From Anthonomus grandis grandis (taxonomy: Eukaryota > Arthropoda > Insecta > Coleoptera > Curculionidae), in the NCBI RefSeq assembly GCF_022605725.1, contig NC_065546.1:46000227-46064226 (forward strand): a stretch of 64,000 bases of DNA, in the 5' to 3' direction. The notes under the pieces are model-generated. The model was given only the letters and a program-made list of their open reading frames with translations, searched no databases and had not been told where the DNA came from. Position numbers and translations under genes: made by a program. Below are positions 29,967 to 42,300 of the stretch, piece by piece. Each line of letters starts with the position of its first letter. Positions within the stretch are counted from its first letter, which is position 1.

Positions 29967-31960
29967 AACCAATTTCGCAACAACCTAGTTAAAATAGTAA
30001 AAAAGACTAAAAAATAATACATTGAATACATATGTGCTTAAAATAATCCATCTAAAACCTGGAAATCTCTATCCAACATTGGCGTTACGACTTCCAAGAG
30101 CTACAACTTGCCTTCTCATCTATCCAACCCTGATTCTATAAATAATTATTTTGGATCATTTCTACAGAATGTTTCTACCAAAGGTACTGAAAAAATCAAC
30201 TTTTACAAAAATAATACATGGAACGAAAACTTATCTTTTAATTTTACTCTTTCCACTACAGAAGCTATCCATAAAGCTATACACTCAATAAAAACAAACG
30301 CGCAAGGTACGGATAATATACCTGTTTTCATGTTAAAGTTATGTAGCCCCTTCTTAGACACATATATTCTACATATAGTCAATTGCTGTATTGAACAACA
30401 ATATTTTTCCAATTCTTGGAAAACAGCAATTGGCAAACCATTAGCGAAAATTAGGAATCCTGCATCTTTATCAGATCTTCGAATTGTAAGCATTTTGCCA
30501 GTACTTGCAAAGGTATTTGAAAAAATCTTATACGATCAGATGTATGCGTTTGTCATGTTGTTGATCATCATATTATTCGATCTAGTGTGCCCCAAGGATC
30601 AATTCTATCTCTGCTACTTTTTATATTATATACTGCTGATATTCTTCAATCTACTAGTTACTGCACAGTCACTGCTTTCGTTGACGACACACAGCTTGTA
30701 TACAATTTTGACATATCTAACTATGTCGATGCGGCGCAGAAGGTCAATCTGGATTTTATGGAAACTATTAGAACATTATCTTATCATCATTATCTGCAAC
30801 TTAATTCAAGCAAGTCAAAACTTTTATGTATTGCCAACAATAAAAACAGCAACATTATTAAGAAAAACGTTGATATTGTGTTAGATGGCTCACAACTCCC
30901 CTATGTTATTTCAGCTAAAAATCTTGGATTAATCCTCGATCAAAATTTACGTTAAGCATTTAAATAAAAAAATCTTTCCTTTCTCTTAAATTAATATACA
31001 GTCAAAAACATTCGCTTAATTTTAGATTAAAAAACATACTGTGTGATAGTCTCGTCCTAAACCATTATTCGTACTGTGATTTTATATTCATGCCATGTCT
31101 TCGATTAGTAGAAAAAGAAAGAATCCAAAAAATGCAAAATTCTTGTTGCAGATTAATATATGGTATTAAAAGGAATAAACATATATCACATAAAATAAAA
31201 GAAACTAAATGGCTTAACATGTCAAATAGGTGCAAGCTTCATTTAGCAAATTTTGTACCCAAGATTGTTACAGTACCAGTATCAACTTCTTCAATAATAA
31301 AACTAAAAAATAAGTTTATCCCTAGGGGTAAAGTACATAATTTGAACATAAGAAATAAAGGATTCTTCACCATGCCTACATTTAAATCTACTTTTTACAA
31401 AAAATCTTTTCTGTTTAATGCTATTGAGTAATATTATAATATACCTAATGAGTTTAAATGTAAATAAATTTAAATATAAATTTAGGGAATATATATTTCA
31501 AAAACAAACCGTAGGAGTGCATGCCATCATGTACATTGTACATACAGTCCTTTAGCCTTAGATTTTATATGAACAAACAAGATTCTTATTATTTTATAAA
31601 ATTTATTGTTTAATCATATTTGTTTTTAAATGGACTCCTGCATCTATAACCTTATATATTCTTTATATATTCTTAATATTAAATTAAAATACGTATTACT
31701 TTGTTGATCTCTCCCGGCAAGACTATAAACCTCATGATTGTTATGTTTAACCTATAAGTATTTTATTATAGTTTTATGGAATTTTATTATTATTAGTTTA
31801 TGTAATTAAAAAAACCATATGCTATTTTTTCTTTTTGTGGTTAAGTTAGAGTAGCCTTTAGGGCTAGACTTCGCCATTACTTTAAAATCTTGTATTTATA
31901 ATGTATATTTATTGAAATAAAAGTCTTTATTATTATTATTATTATTATTATTATTGTTAA

Positions 31961-32628
31961 CCTATTGAAGTTATGCTTACCGAAGAATATTAAATATTAA
32001 TTTGTGTCATAAAATTAAGCTGTTTACTGTAATTACAAATTTATCTTTGTTTTATCTCTAAATACTTACAATCATATTCTTCTGATTAGACATCTTGCAA
32101 AGCTTGGGTAACCTTCTCGTGAAACTCTTTAAAAACGATAAAAAAGAAAATACCCATTATAGTGATACTTTTAAACTAAACGTATCATATTAAATCCGCT
32201 CATTTCCTGCGTTTAATATCATGATAGCTTTATCTTTACAGTTATCGGTGCATTTGACGATTCTCGTCCCAAGCGATTACGCCGTATCGTGAATACAAAG
32301 CAACTATAAATAGAGGACGCTTCGATTTCCACTCTTGTCAACGTTATATAAACGGCAGATTTCATTTACATAAAGCATTGCTTGAATGCAGAGCTAAAGA
32401 CAGTTTTATTATGGATTCGGTTTTACCCATTTCCATATATTTCTTTTTTATTATTTAAGGTATTTCTAAAGATCATCTAAGTAGTAATAACTTCGTTAAA
32501 CCAAAAATATTATAAAGAAGTTACTAATAATAGCAATATTCTACTCAAAAAGAAAAGGAAAACCGAAAGGTATCAATATTTTCAAGTTTCACAATATTTG
32601 TTTAAATATGATCAGAGGAGCAAAAAAT
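31961..32628. other. no gene seen; promoter-like TATA box, possible conserved block
   Basis: 32220-32400 is of higher complexity than the flanks. It contains CTATAAATAG (32304-32313) followed about 25-30 bases later by a CCACTC pyrimidine start-like site. It could be a core promoter or unrelated single-copy sequence. No coding region follows; a LINE on the opposite strand begins at 32629. Confidence 0.3.
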
Positions 32629-35155
32629 ATCAATCAATCAATCAATCAATGCTTTATTGTCAAGAAATTGTTACAATTTGTAGACAAAGCTGTAAAACAA
32701 AAAAGACACAAAAATGCAAACAAAACAAACAAAACACAATTAAAAAAAAGAAAAACAAAACAAAATTTAAAAAAAATATAAATAAATAAATAGAATAGAT
32801 TATCTACAATATATACAGATTATTACAATTTAGAAATTGTAAGTAGTCAAAAATATTATTATAAAATATACAATTTAATGTATACAATGTCAAAAAAAAA
32901 GATCATTAAAAAATCTCTCTACGTTAAAAAAAATGTAAAAAAGTAAAAAATTATAAAAAATCCTAAAATAGCTACAAAAAGCAGTATACCTAAACATGTA
33001 CAGATAGTAAAAATACATAATCTGCTAGTGCGAAATTTTAAATCAATGATTACAAAAAAAATCGTTAACTGTGTAAAAAGCTCTCTCCAGTAAGAATGCT
33101 TTTAATGCTTTACGAAATGCAAAAAAAGATGTGATGGATTTAATTTCCAATGGCAGATGATTGTGCATTTTTTTTGCATTATATAATATGGAACTTTTGA
33201 CCAACTCTGAATGTGGGGTAGGCAGGTATAGATCATGTTCCGTGTATCTAAGTAGATAACTATGGGAAGGCCTATCAGATGCTGAACCGTGTTTGCGTAT
33301 TAGACAAAGGGACTCAAATATGAAAAAAGATGGAAAAGTTAATATTTGAATTTTTTTGAAGAAATGCTGGCAATGACTTCTGTATTTAAGTCTCAGTGTA
33401 TAACGTAAAGCTCTCTTTTGTAGTCTAAAAATACGGTCAAATTGTGTTGCACTACATGTACCCCAGAATGGAAGGGCGTATCGAAGGTGCGATTCAAAAA
33501 GGGCAAAATAAACTGTTCTAGAAGTAGACAGGCTAAGCTCCTTAGAAATTGATCTTAACGCAAAACAAGCGGAACTAAATTTTCTTGATATAAAGTCAAT
33601 ATGTGTGTCCCATTTTAACGAGTTGTCAACAGTTAGCCCTAAAAACTTTACAGAATCAACTTCGTCAATTGTTGCATTACCAAGTACAAAAGATTGCAAG
33701 GTATTTTTATAGGACAACATTTTAGTTTTGGAAATGTTGAGACAAAGGAGATTAGAGTCGCACCATGATTTGATAGTAGTTAAGTCACTTGATACGGTTC
33801 TATGAAGTTTAGAAATATCCGGATCACTCCAGGTAAAACTAGTATAATCAGCAAATAGACAGACTTTATCGTTAATATTTAGATTAGCAATGTCATTGAT
33901 GAAGATAAGAAACAAAATAGGGCCAAGTACGGAACCTTGAGGCACTCCACTTTGTATTGGCTTGCAAGAAGACATAGTCGAATCAATTCTCACAGCTTGA
34001 CTTCTGTTACTGAGATACGACTTAAACCATTCAAAAGGCGCTCCTCTGAACCCGTAATATTGCAACTTTTTTAATAAGATGTCATGATTAACACAATCAA
34101 AGGCTTTAGAAAAATCACAGAAAATTGTTGCTGTAGGGTGTTGGTTGTTTAAGCTAAAGTATACATTATTAAAAAGAGAAAACATAGCATCATTAATTGT
34201 GCATTTGTTATTTAAAAATCCAAATTGATGGGAAGTGAGTAATTTATATTTTAGCAAAAATGATAGAAGTCTTTTTTTAACCAATCTTTTAATAATTCTT
34301 AAAAGTGTGGGAAGAAGAGCGATAGGGCGATAGTTGGAAGACGGATCTTTGTCTCCTCCTTTATGTAGTGGAATTATTATCGCCATCTTAAGGCAGTTAG
34401 GAAAAATACCTTTTTGAAAAGACTGATTAATTAGAGTAATAAGATGACATAATGGACATTCGGGCAGATTTGAAAACATTTTAAGAGTAAGTCCATCAAT
34501 TCCAGAAAAGCCTTTGTTTTTGATTTCCCTAATTGAACTGCAAAGCTCTGGTAACACTACGGGCGTAAAGAAAAAACCGTGGAAATTCTCATTTGCAATG
34601 AAAGTGGATCATAGGAAGGAGTTATGGTACTCATTAAATTATTTGTCACATTTACAACATAATCATTAAGGTTCTCAGATGAAGATAGTATTCGACAAAT
34701 AAGGCTTATTTCTCCAAGCATTAACTATCGACCATGTTTCCTTATCCACATTTTTAGATTTAGCCAGTCTCCTATTATAGTAAATATCCTTGGCAGCTTT
34801 TAAAGTTTTCTGATAAATCTTTTTGTAAAGTCTTACGTTTTCATGAAAAAAAGCGCTGTCTGAAAATTTTTTAAGATGAGATAATAAGCGCATGTTTTTA
34901 GCAGATGTACACAAGCCTTGAGTAGACCAGGGGTTATGTTGCTTCTATTTGAAAGGTCTCAAAGGAAAGGATTTGTGAGAAAGACTAGATAGCGTTTTTA
35001 CAAATCTAGAGAATTCTGAATCAACGTCTTCAGAGCGAATATTCCAGTCAGTTGATTGACAAAGGTGCCTAAAATTAAAAAAATTTTTATCCGAGAAAAT
35101 ACGGCCTAATTTGCGTGGAACATTTTTACTTTTAGATTTAGTTATGGAATCTTCC
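32629..35155 (-). mobile_element. LINE (Jockey/CR1-like) with (TGAT)n tail, minus copy
   Basis: The 3' end on the minus strand is AATAAAGCAT followed by (TGAT)5 (plus-strand 32629-32650). The coding part covers the end of the endonuclease-RT linker and a full RT. The copy is 5'-truncated near the (TAA)n run at 35171. It belongs to the same family as the plus copy at 35600-38114: closely similar proteins, the same TTTGTCTACAAA motif before the tail and the same tail repeat. Confidence 0.85.
33043..34557 (-). pseudogene. LINE reverse transcriptase, long open frame with dead active site
   Basis: A 504-codon open frame covering RT and C-terminal domains. In order: NKGFSGIDGLTLKMF and MAIIIPLHKGGDKDPSSNYRPIALL (fingers), ATIFCDFSKAFDCVNHDIL (palm, first catalytic Asp), SGVPQGSVLGPILFLIFIND, CLFADYTSFTW (active-site box), VKFLGLTVDNSLKWDTHI (thumb) and a C-terminal RALRYTLRL ... 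KMHNHLPLEIK. The box should read FADDTS. Here the second Asp is Tyr (codon complement 33844-33846), which should abolish polymerisation although the frame is otherwise open. Upstream, after a break, the linker continues on this strand at 34675-35130 (PWSTQGLCTSAKNMRLLSHL). The endonuclease domain is missing. Confidence 0.85.
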
Positions 35156-35170
35156 TAAAATATGGTGGAA

Positions 35171-35192
35171 AACAACAATAATAATAATAATA

Positions 35193-35255
<63 letters not shown>
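35171..35255 (+). repeat. (TAA)n microsatellite
   Basis: About 28 units of AAT/TAA with one AGT variant near 35195. It marks the 5'-truncation junction of the minus-strand LINE. Confidence 0.95.
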
Positions 35256-35599
35256 TTTATTATATGTTTGACTATATTCCAAGCTTTTGTAAATAATTTT
35301 TTCATATTTTGTCTCCTTTTTCTTTGGATGATTCCTCATCTTTCAGGTATTTAAAATATTGTTCGGCAGTTAATTTAAAAAAATCTTCCACGCATTTGGG
35401 AGCAATTTTTCACAGTATTTTTTTGTTATTTCAAGCATTTGAATTAATGTGTGAATATTTCATGCTTCTTCAATTATTTCTTCATCTTTCTGGTCTTTAG
35501 ATCATTGTGATTAATTCAATGTAATTCACTCAATAATTTACCCTTGAAAAATATGTATACGTTCTGTTCAAGTTTTTACTGTTTTAATGTGGGTATGTT
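35256..35599. other. no gene; degenerate tandem repeats related to 38390-38580
   Basis: Repeated phrases of the kind ATTCCAAGCTTTTG, TTTCAGGTATTT and TTTCAAGCATTTG recur every 60 or so bases. They resemble TATTCCAGGCATTTGAAATA repeats to the right of the plus-strand LINE. ATGTTTGACTATATTCCA is found at about 35263 and about 38394. Confidence 0.45.
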
Positions 35600-38114
35600 A
35601 CTTTTTAATTTAGGTATTTTGTTGTTATTGTATGACTCCATGCCTCTAAAAAGTAAATTAATTTTGTGTGGCTACCTGAATATTGACTACTCTAGTGTGT
35701 GTGTTGCTTAAGAATCTCTTCAGTCTATTTTCGATTCAATGGGTTTTTTAATGCATGTAAATTCACCAACCAGAATAACTAAAAATAGTTCCAGCACCAT
35801 TGACTATATGGTGTCATATTTTAATCTGAACTTCGTTGATTTTACTGTTCTCAATTCAGGCTTTTCTGACCATGAAAGTGTTTTGGCCAGATTTACTATT
35901 GACACTTTAAGCAAAAATAATTTTCGTAAATTAGGCCGTATTTTTGATAAAAAATTTTTTTTGAAGTTCAAGGATCTATGCCAAACAGCTGACTGCGGTC
36001 TTATTTCTCATGATATCGATGGTGAGTTTTCTAGATTTGTAAAGACCTTGTCAAGTATTGCGAATAAGTGCTTTCCTTATAGAACCATCAAAATTAAGCA
36101 TCATAAACCCTGGTCTACTAAAGGCTTACGTGTGTCTGCAAGGAACATGCACTCTTTATCATACCTAAAACAATTTTCGGACAGCATATTTTTCATAATT
36201 ATGTAAGGCTATACAGGAAATTATATCGAAAAGCAATAAAAGCCGCAAAAGATATTTATTATAATAACAGGCTGGCTAATTCTGGTAACGTTGCTAAAGA
36301 AACATGGTCAACGAATTAAGAAATAAGCCTTCTTCAACTAGCACTTTCCCCTTTTCACCTGAGAATCTCAACGATTATTTTGTAAATGTTGCTAAAAACC
36401 TAATGACTACTATAACACCTTCTCATGATCCACTTTCATATCTCTCTAATGAAAACTTACAAAGTTTCTTTTTTACCCCTGTACTAATAACAGAGCTTCA
36501 AAGTACAATAAATGACATAAGAAACAAATTATCATCTGGTACAGATGTTCTTACTCTAAAAATGTTCTCAAATCTGCCTAATAACACCTTAAACCATCTG
36601 AGAAACCTAATTTAAAAGCCTTAAGATTGCAATAATTATTCCCTTGCATAAAGGTGGAGATAAAGAGCTAGCTTCAAATTATCGTCCAATCGCTCTCCTT
36701 CCAACATTATCGAAGATCATAGAAAGATTGGTTAAAAAAAGGCTATTATCATTCCTGTTTAAATATAAAATACTAACTCCCCATCAATTTGGCTTCTTGA
36801 GTAACAAATGCACTAATGATGCTATATCTTCTAGCAGACCAATAGAATGTGGGGTACCTCAAGGTTCAGTTCTGGGTCCAATTCTGTTTCTGCTGTTTAT
36901 TAATGATATAGCCCATCTTAACATTAGCGGCAAAATTTGTCTCTTTACCGATGATACTAGCCTTACATGGAGCAATCCGGATGTTGCGGCACTTCATGCA
37001 ACTATTGCTAAAGACCTTACCGAATCTTCTCTGCTTAAATATCTCAAAAACTAAAGTCTTATCTTATAAAGGTACTATCCAACCCTTTGGACTTAGCAAC
37101 GCCAGCTTGGACGTTGTTGAATCTGTGAAATTTTTGGGACTTATTGTTGATAGTTTTTTGAAGTGGGAATTACATATTGATGTTTTATCTAAAAAATTAA
37201 GTTCAGCTTGTTTTGCCATAAGATCAGTTTCCAGAGAATTAAATCTTTCGTCATCAAGAACGGTGTATTATGCCCTTTTTGAGTCCCATCTTCGTTACTC
37301 CCTTCCACTCTGGGGCACATGCTGTGCAACTCAGTTTGAGCGCATTTTTAAACTACAAAAGAGAGCGGTTCGCTATTTACTAGGACTTGATAGTCGAGCT
37401 CACTGCCAAGAAATGTTTAAAAGATTTAAAATATTAACTCTTCCATGCTTGGTTCGCAAGCATATATCAGAAATTCCTAATAGACCATCTCACAGTTATC
37501 CACTTCGAAACGAAGAGCATGATCTTTATGTGCCAATCCCAAGCTCAGAATTAATAAAAAGCTCTATTCTTTACGGAGCTAAAAAAATGCACAATCATCT
37601 GCCTTTGGGAATTAAATCATTGACATCTTTTACTCGATTTCGCAATGCTTTGAAATCATATTTACTGGAGAGAGCTTTATATGCAGTGGATGATTTTTTT
37701 TTTTATTTTTAATATTAATTTTTGAGTATCATGCACGCACTGGTTAATTATTAAATTTTTTATGATGTAGAATAGCAATATGTTGTATTGCTAAATGTCT
37801 ATAAAATTTTTAAAACACTTAGACTTTTTAAACATTGTATTAATGTTTTTGACTGTTTTTGTTACTTTTTTTATTTTTACTTTCTTGTTACTATTTTTAT
37901 TTACTTTCCTATTTTCTTGCTTTTTACATTTAGTATAGGAAATTTGACCAGGTACATTTATGTCTTTTGTACCCAGTTTTGTATATATTTATTTAGTACT
38001 TGTATTTTGATTTATATATTTGTGTGTTTTGCTTTTTATGTATAGCTTTGTCTACAAAATTTTTTAAATTTTTTTGACAATAAAGCATATCTGATTGATG
38101 ATTGATTGATTGAT
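35600..38114 (+). mobile_element. LINE (Jockey/CR1-like) with (TGAT)n tail, plus copy
   Basis: Same family as 32629-35155. It starts within the endonuclease (ILCGYLNIDYSS near 35670; MGFLMHVNSPTRIT, SSTIDYMVSY and GFSDHESVLARF at 35739-35910, the last two being the conserved D and SDH motifs). RT follows in several frames: LHKGGDKELASNYRPIALL (36644), then SNKCTNDAISSSRPIECGVPQGSVLGP, in which the palm segment with the first catalytic Asp has been deleted. Then CLFTDDTSLTW (active-site DD kept), the thumb and the C-terminus to 37712. The 3' end is AATAAAGCATATCTGAT then (TGAT/ATTG)n to 38114. The internal deletion and frameshifts make it inactive. Confidence 0.85.
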
Positions 38115-38900
38115 GCAAGCTTTTTGTAGTTTTTTTATATTGTTTCGTATAACAATTATTAAACTGTTTTAGCATCATTATTTGTAAGTAGTGCTATGTT
38201 TATTAGAAAAGGACAGTTTTAATTTGTACATTTTTTTTTAGCTTTGTTAAAACAATTTTGTTAGAAGCAATATAGCATTTTTTAATTTGATTAATTTAGC
38301 TTAATATACAATGAATTATTTACTTGTATACATATAATTAGACTGAGAGAATTTTTTTTTTCATTTTAGGCTTTTAGAGTCACTTTTCATCTATGTTTGA
38401 CTATATTCCAGGCATTTGAAATATCTTTTGACACTACTCTAGGTTTTTCAGAGTCATTCTTTCATTCTTCCAGGCAATTGAAATAATTTTTCCTGTTTCA
38501 AGGCTCCTGCAGTCATTTTTTAATTTCCCAGGCATATAGAGGAGTTTTTTTAACCTTCCAGGCTTCAAATATTTAAACAAGTAGTTTATTGTTGCAGTGA
38601 AGTTAATAGTTCAATAAACAAATCATTTAAATTTAATAAAGATAATTTGACTTTTCAAAAAGTTCATGGAAATCTATTGAGAATTTTTTGTTTTTGTTTA
38701 AAAGGTCCATTTTTAAACATTCTTTTATTTTTTTTATATATTTTAACAAAAAATTTTTTTTCAGAAATTTTATGGCACTTTACGGAGAAAAAGAATAATT
38801 TTTTTTGGCCAAAAAAGTTCCAATTTTTTTTTTCAGATTTAACACAATTACTTTGTACATTTATGACCAGACTTCGTTTTTGATTTTCTTCTATTGTATG
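38115..38900. other. no gene; degenerate tandem repeat at 38390-38580
   Basis: Contains four or five imperfect copies, 45-70 bp apart, of a TTCCAGGCATTTGAAATAxTTTTT-like phrase. The rest is A+T-rich with T-runs. An open frame at 38647-38883 is low-complexity Phe/Lys text. Confidence 0.5.
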
Positions 38901-38905
38901 TAAAC
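38901..38905 (+). repeat. target-site duplication TAAAC, left copy
   Basis: TAAAC directly before the left LTR. The same five bases follow the right LTR at 45705-45709. Confidence 0.9.
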
Positions 38906-39248
38906 TGTTTATTGGTCTGTGGAAACCAATTTCGTTGTCGTGACGTGTTCGATTTTAATAATTTGAAGGACCACTACTTTAAACACTAATTTATTAAAGT
39001 AGAAATGTAAATCAGTTACATATGTATTATTTAAACTAATTATTACAACTTATAAGAAAAACGTAAAACAAACGATTATAATTCATGCCATTGTTGCGTA
39101 ACGTGAAGAGACGCTACTTTCGCGTCGGCGTGTTAAAGAGAAGTCTGGTCCCTTCCTTTCTTGCACGGAGCCGTCGATATAAGCTGCCCAGGTATACGCG
39201 GTTGCCAAGAGCTGCATAATGTTTTCGATAATCATATAGGCCTCAACA
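38906..39248 (-). repeat. 3' LTR of the BEL/Pao element
   Basis: Starts TGTTTATTGGTCTGTGGAAA on the plus strand and ends CCTCAACA. It carries an AATAAA on the minus strand (complement near 38986). No difference from the other LTR was seen in a by-eye comparison. Confidence 0.95.
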
Positions 39249-39300
39249 TGCCGCCCGCCTTGAAAAGTCTGCTTTTCAAAACAAAAAGTCTTCATATTTA

Positions 39301-42300
39301 CTATTCAATCGGCAATAAGCATACTTTGTTTATTGCACGTTTGGAAACCGTACCGTTAGGCAAACGCACCGATACTACCCGCACAATGTTATCAGCACCT
39401 TTATGTATGTCAACAATTCGAGCCATTGTCCATTTTAATGGCGGCCAATTGTCGTCCATTAGTACCACTAACGCACCAACTTTCAAGGAATTGTCTTGAT
39501 CCGTCTTCCACTTGGATCGTGTTTGTAATTGACAAAGATAGTCCCTAGACCACCGCACCCAGAACTGCTGGTAAAGCTGCTGCATATGCTGGTAACGGGA
39601 CAGTCTGGTCATCTGAAGATCGGTTATATTTTCTTCTGGTAGACTGGCTAGTGAGTCGCCAATTAAAAAATGCGAGGGAGTTAAGGGTTGGAAATCATTT
39701 GGATCTGTTGATATAGGCGTTAAAGGACGTGAGTTTAGGCAGGCCTCTATTTGTACCAGTACCGTATACATTTCTTCATACGTCAAAGAAGCGTCGCCAA
39801 TAACTCGCTTTAAATGAAATTTGACTGATTTAACTGCGGCTTCCCAAAGTCCGCCCATATGTGCTGACCGCGCAGGAATAAAATGCCACTTTATTTTATC
39901 CCCTGACAAAAAACGTGATACCGTTTCATTATGTTTGCAATCATTTAACGTATTATATAACTCTAAGAATTGATTGTTTGCTCCTATAAAATTTAACCCA
40001 TTGTCGGAAAAAATGTCACTCGGTTTTCCGCGGCGTGAACATAACCTTTTTAAACAATTTAAAAAACTTTGCGTTGTCAAATCTCTAGCTAATTCAATAT
40101 GAATTGCTTTGGTAGAGAAACACACAAATATACATAAATATGTTTTTACAATTTTACTCCTTCTCAATGTGCCTTCTTTTACATAAATAGGTCCCGCATA
40201 ATCGACACCGCAATTCGAAAACGGTTTACTGGGATTTACTCTTGCACTTGGTAAATCTCCCATTAGAAATTTACACGGTTTAGGATTATTTCTGTAGCAT
40301 TTTAGGCATGATTTGACGATTCTTTTAACGGCATTTTTACCGTTAATAGGCCAGTAAGTCAACCTAATTATGGAAAGCAAATTCTGAGTCCCTGCGTGTA
40401 AATACTTTGTGTGTTGGTCTAAAATGATTAGATCGGTAAGTTTGTGTTTGTAAGGTAAAATTATGGGGTGTCCTTGATTGAAAGTTATTTCAGATTTACT
40501 TAATCTACCTCCTACTCTTACGATTTTATGTTGATCAAGAAAAGGTCGCAAACTTAAAATTTTACTATTTTTATTCAGAGTTTTACCAAGGTTCAGTCTT
40601 AATATTTCTTCCGGGAATGATTCACTTTGAGCTAATTTGATTAGTTTTTGTTGAGATTCGGTAAGTTCGGTTACTGTTAACTCAATAGATGATTGAGTTA
40701 CTTTGTTTAATACTCGATCTTTGAATCTTAGTATATAAGCAAATACTCGTAGCAACTTAATGAAACTGGAAAATCTTTCAAAAATATCGATATCGATTTT
40801 AACCGTATTTGATTCTCGAGCTAATAACAATGTTAACTTTAAATCCGGTAATTCATCTGAATTATCCAAATAAGGAATTTCGATAACATTATTGTTTTTA
40901 AGAAATTCTGGCCCGTTAAACCAGATGTAATTTTCTGAAAGTTCCTTAGGATTAAGTCCTCGCGATATGATATCTGCAGCATTGTCTTTGCTTCTTACAT
41001 GTCTCCACCTTTCGACGTCAGAAATCTGTGTAATTCTTGCTACTCTATTTGCTACGAACGTTTTAAGATGACATGGTTCAATTCTTAACCACGAAAGTAC
41101 AATTGTTGAGTCGCTAAAGTAAGTTATTTTGGAAATGTTCATGTCTAAAATATTTTGCAATTTGTGAATTAATTCCGCTAGTAGATGTGCTGCTAATAGT
41201 TCGAGACGAGGTAATGATTGTTTTTTGAGAGGTGCTACACGAGATTTTGCTGTTAAAAGTCTAATTTGGTTTTTATTATTATTCATTGATCCTACATATA
41301 CACACGCACCGTATGCTTTTTCTGAGCTGTCACAGAATCCGTACAATTCTAGATTTTTTATACCTGTTAATAACACTTGTCTAGGAATTCTTATTTTGTT
41401 AAGATAATCGATTTGTAGGATAAATTCCAACCAAGCTGTTTTTAAGTCATTCGGTATATCTTCGTCCCAATCAATCTTTAAATGCCAAAGTTGCTGCATA
41501 ATTAGTTTAGCTTTAATGATTGACGGACCTATTAACCCAAGGGGGTCGAAAATCTGCGCAATGGTTGATAAAATATTACGTTTAGTGATTTTATTTTCAT
41601 TCGTGTAAGGTGTAACCGCATATTTTAAAACATCCTCATTAGGATCCCACTTGATTCCCAAGGTTTTTAGTTCCTTTTGGTCATGAAACAAAACTAAATT
41701 TTCGTCTTGACTGTTACTATTATTTACAATGTAATTCAATATATTTTTATTATTAGAGGACCATTTTCTTAAATCAAAATTTGCGCTAGATAGAATTTCA
41801 GATATTTCGTGATAAACTTCTATTGCTTCTTGCTCCGTGTCTAAACTTAAAAATAAATCATCCATGTAGAAAGATTTACGTATAATTTCTGAAGTACGAG
41901 GATACTTGTCTTGATATTGTGATGATAGTTCAAGTAAACAACGCGTTGCTTGAAAGGGTGCACTCGAGGTGCCGTATGTGACAGTGTTTAATTCAAATAC
42001 TTTAATTTTTTCTTTGGAATCCTTACGCCATAAAATTTGTTGATAACTACGCTCAGTTGAATCAATTTGAACACATCTGTACATCATTTTAATGTCAGCG
42101 CTTAAAACATGTTTTCTAAGGCGTAATCTTAAAAGTATAGAAAAAAGATCTTCTTGTATTGTAGGACCTGCTAATATGATGTCATTTAATGAGATATCCG
42201 TATTTGTTTTCGCACTGGCGTCAAAAACAACGCGACATTTTGTCGTCAGCGATGAATCCCTAAGAACCGCCGTATGTGGTAAAAAATATGAACGATTATC

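Larger units (their letters stand above)
27060..31960 (+). mobile_element. LINE (Jockey/CR1-like) split by a TIR element, with (TTA)n tail
   Basis: The left part (27060-27298) encodes the linker after the endonuclease (FEVHVPLRDVKVSKKPAPWL ... LLYN). The right part resumes at 29970 (QFRNNLVKIVKKTKK) and continues NPSKTWKSLSNIG, the RT fingers (ANAQGTDNIPVFMLKL-like, FSNSWKTAIGKPLAKI, SDLRIVSILPVLAKVFEKILYDQM), a deletion of the first palm block, SVPQGSILSLLLFILYTADIL, AFVDDTQLVYNF (catalytic FVDD), and the thumb and C-terminus to 31431. Frames change at about 30590, 30955 and 31090. The 3' untranslated region ends AATAAAAGTC followed by (TTA)9 (31928-31955). Several frameshifts and stops make it inactive. 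Confidence 0.75.

Noticed and set aside
32598..32789. 63-codon Lys/Gln-rich plus-strand frame
   Set aside because: It covers the (TGAT)n tail and A-rich 3' region of the minus-strand LINE; low complexity.
35142..35339. Frame encoding a long Tyr run
   Set aside because: It is the translation of the (TAA)n microsatellite.
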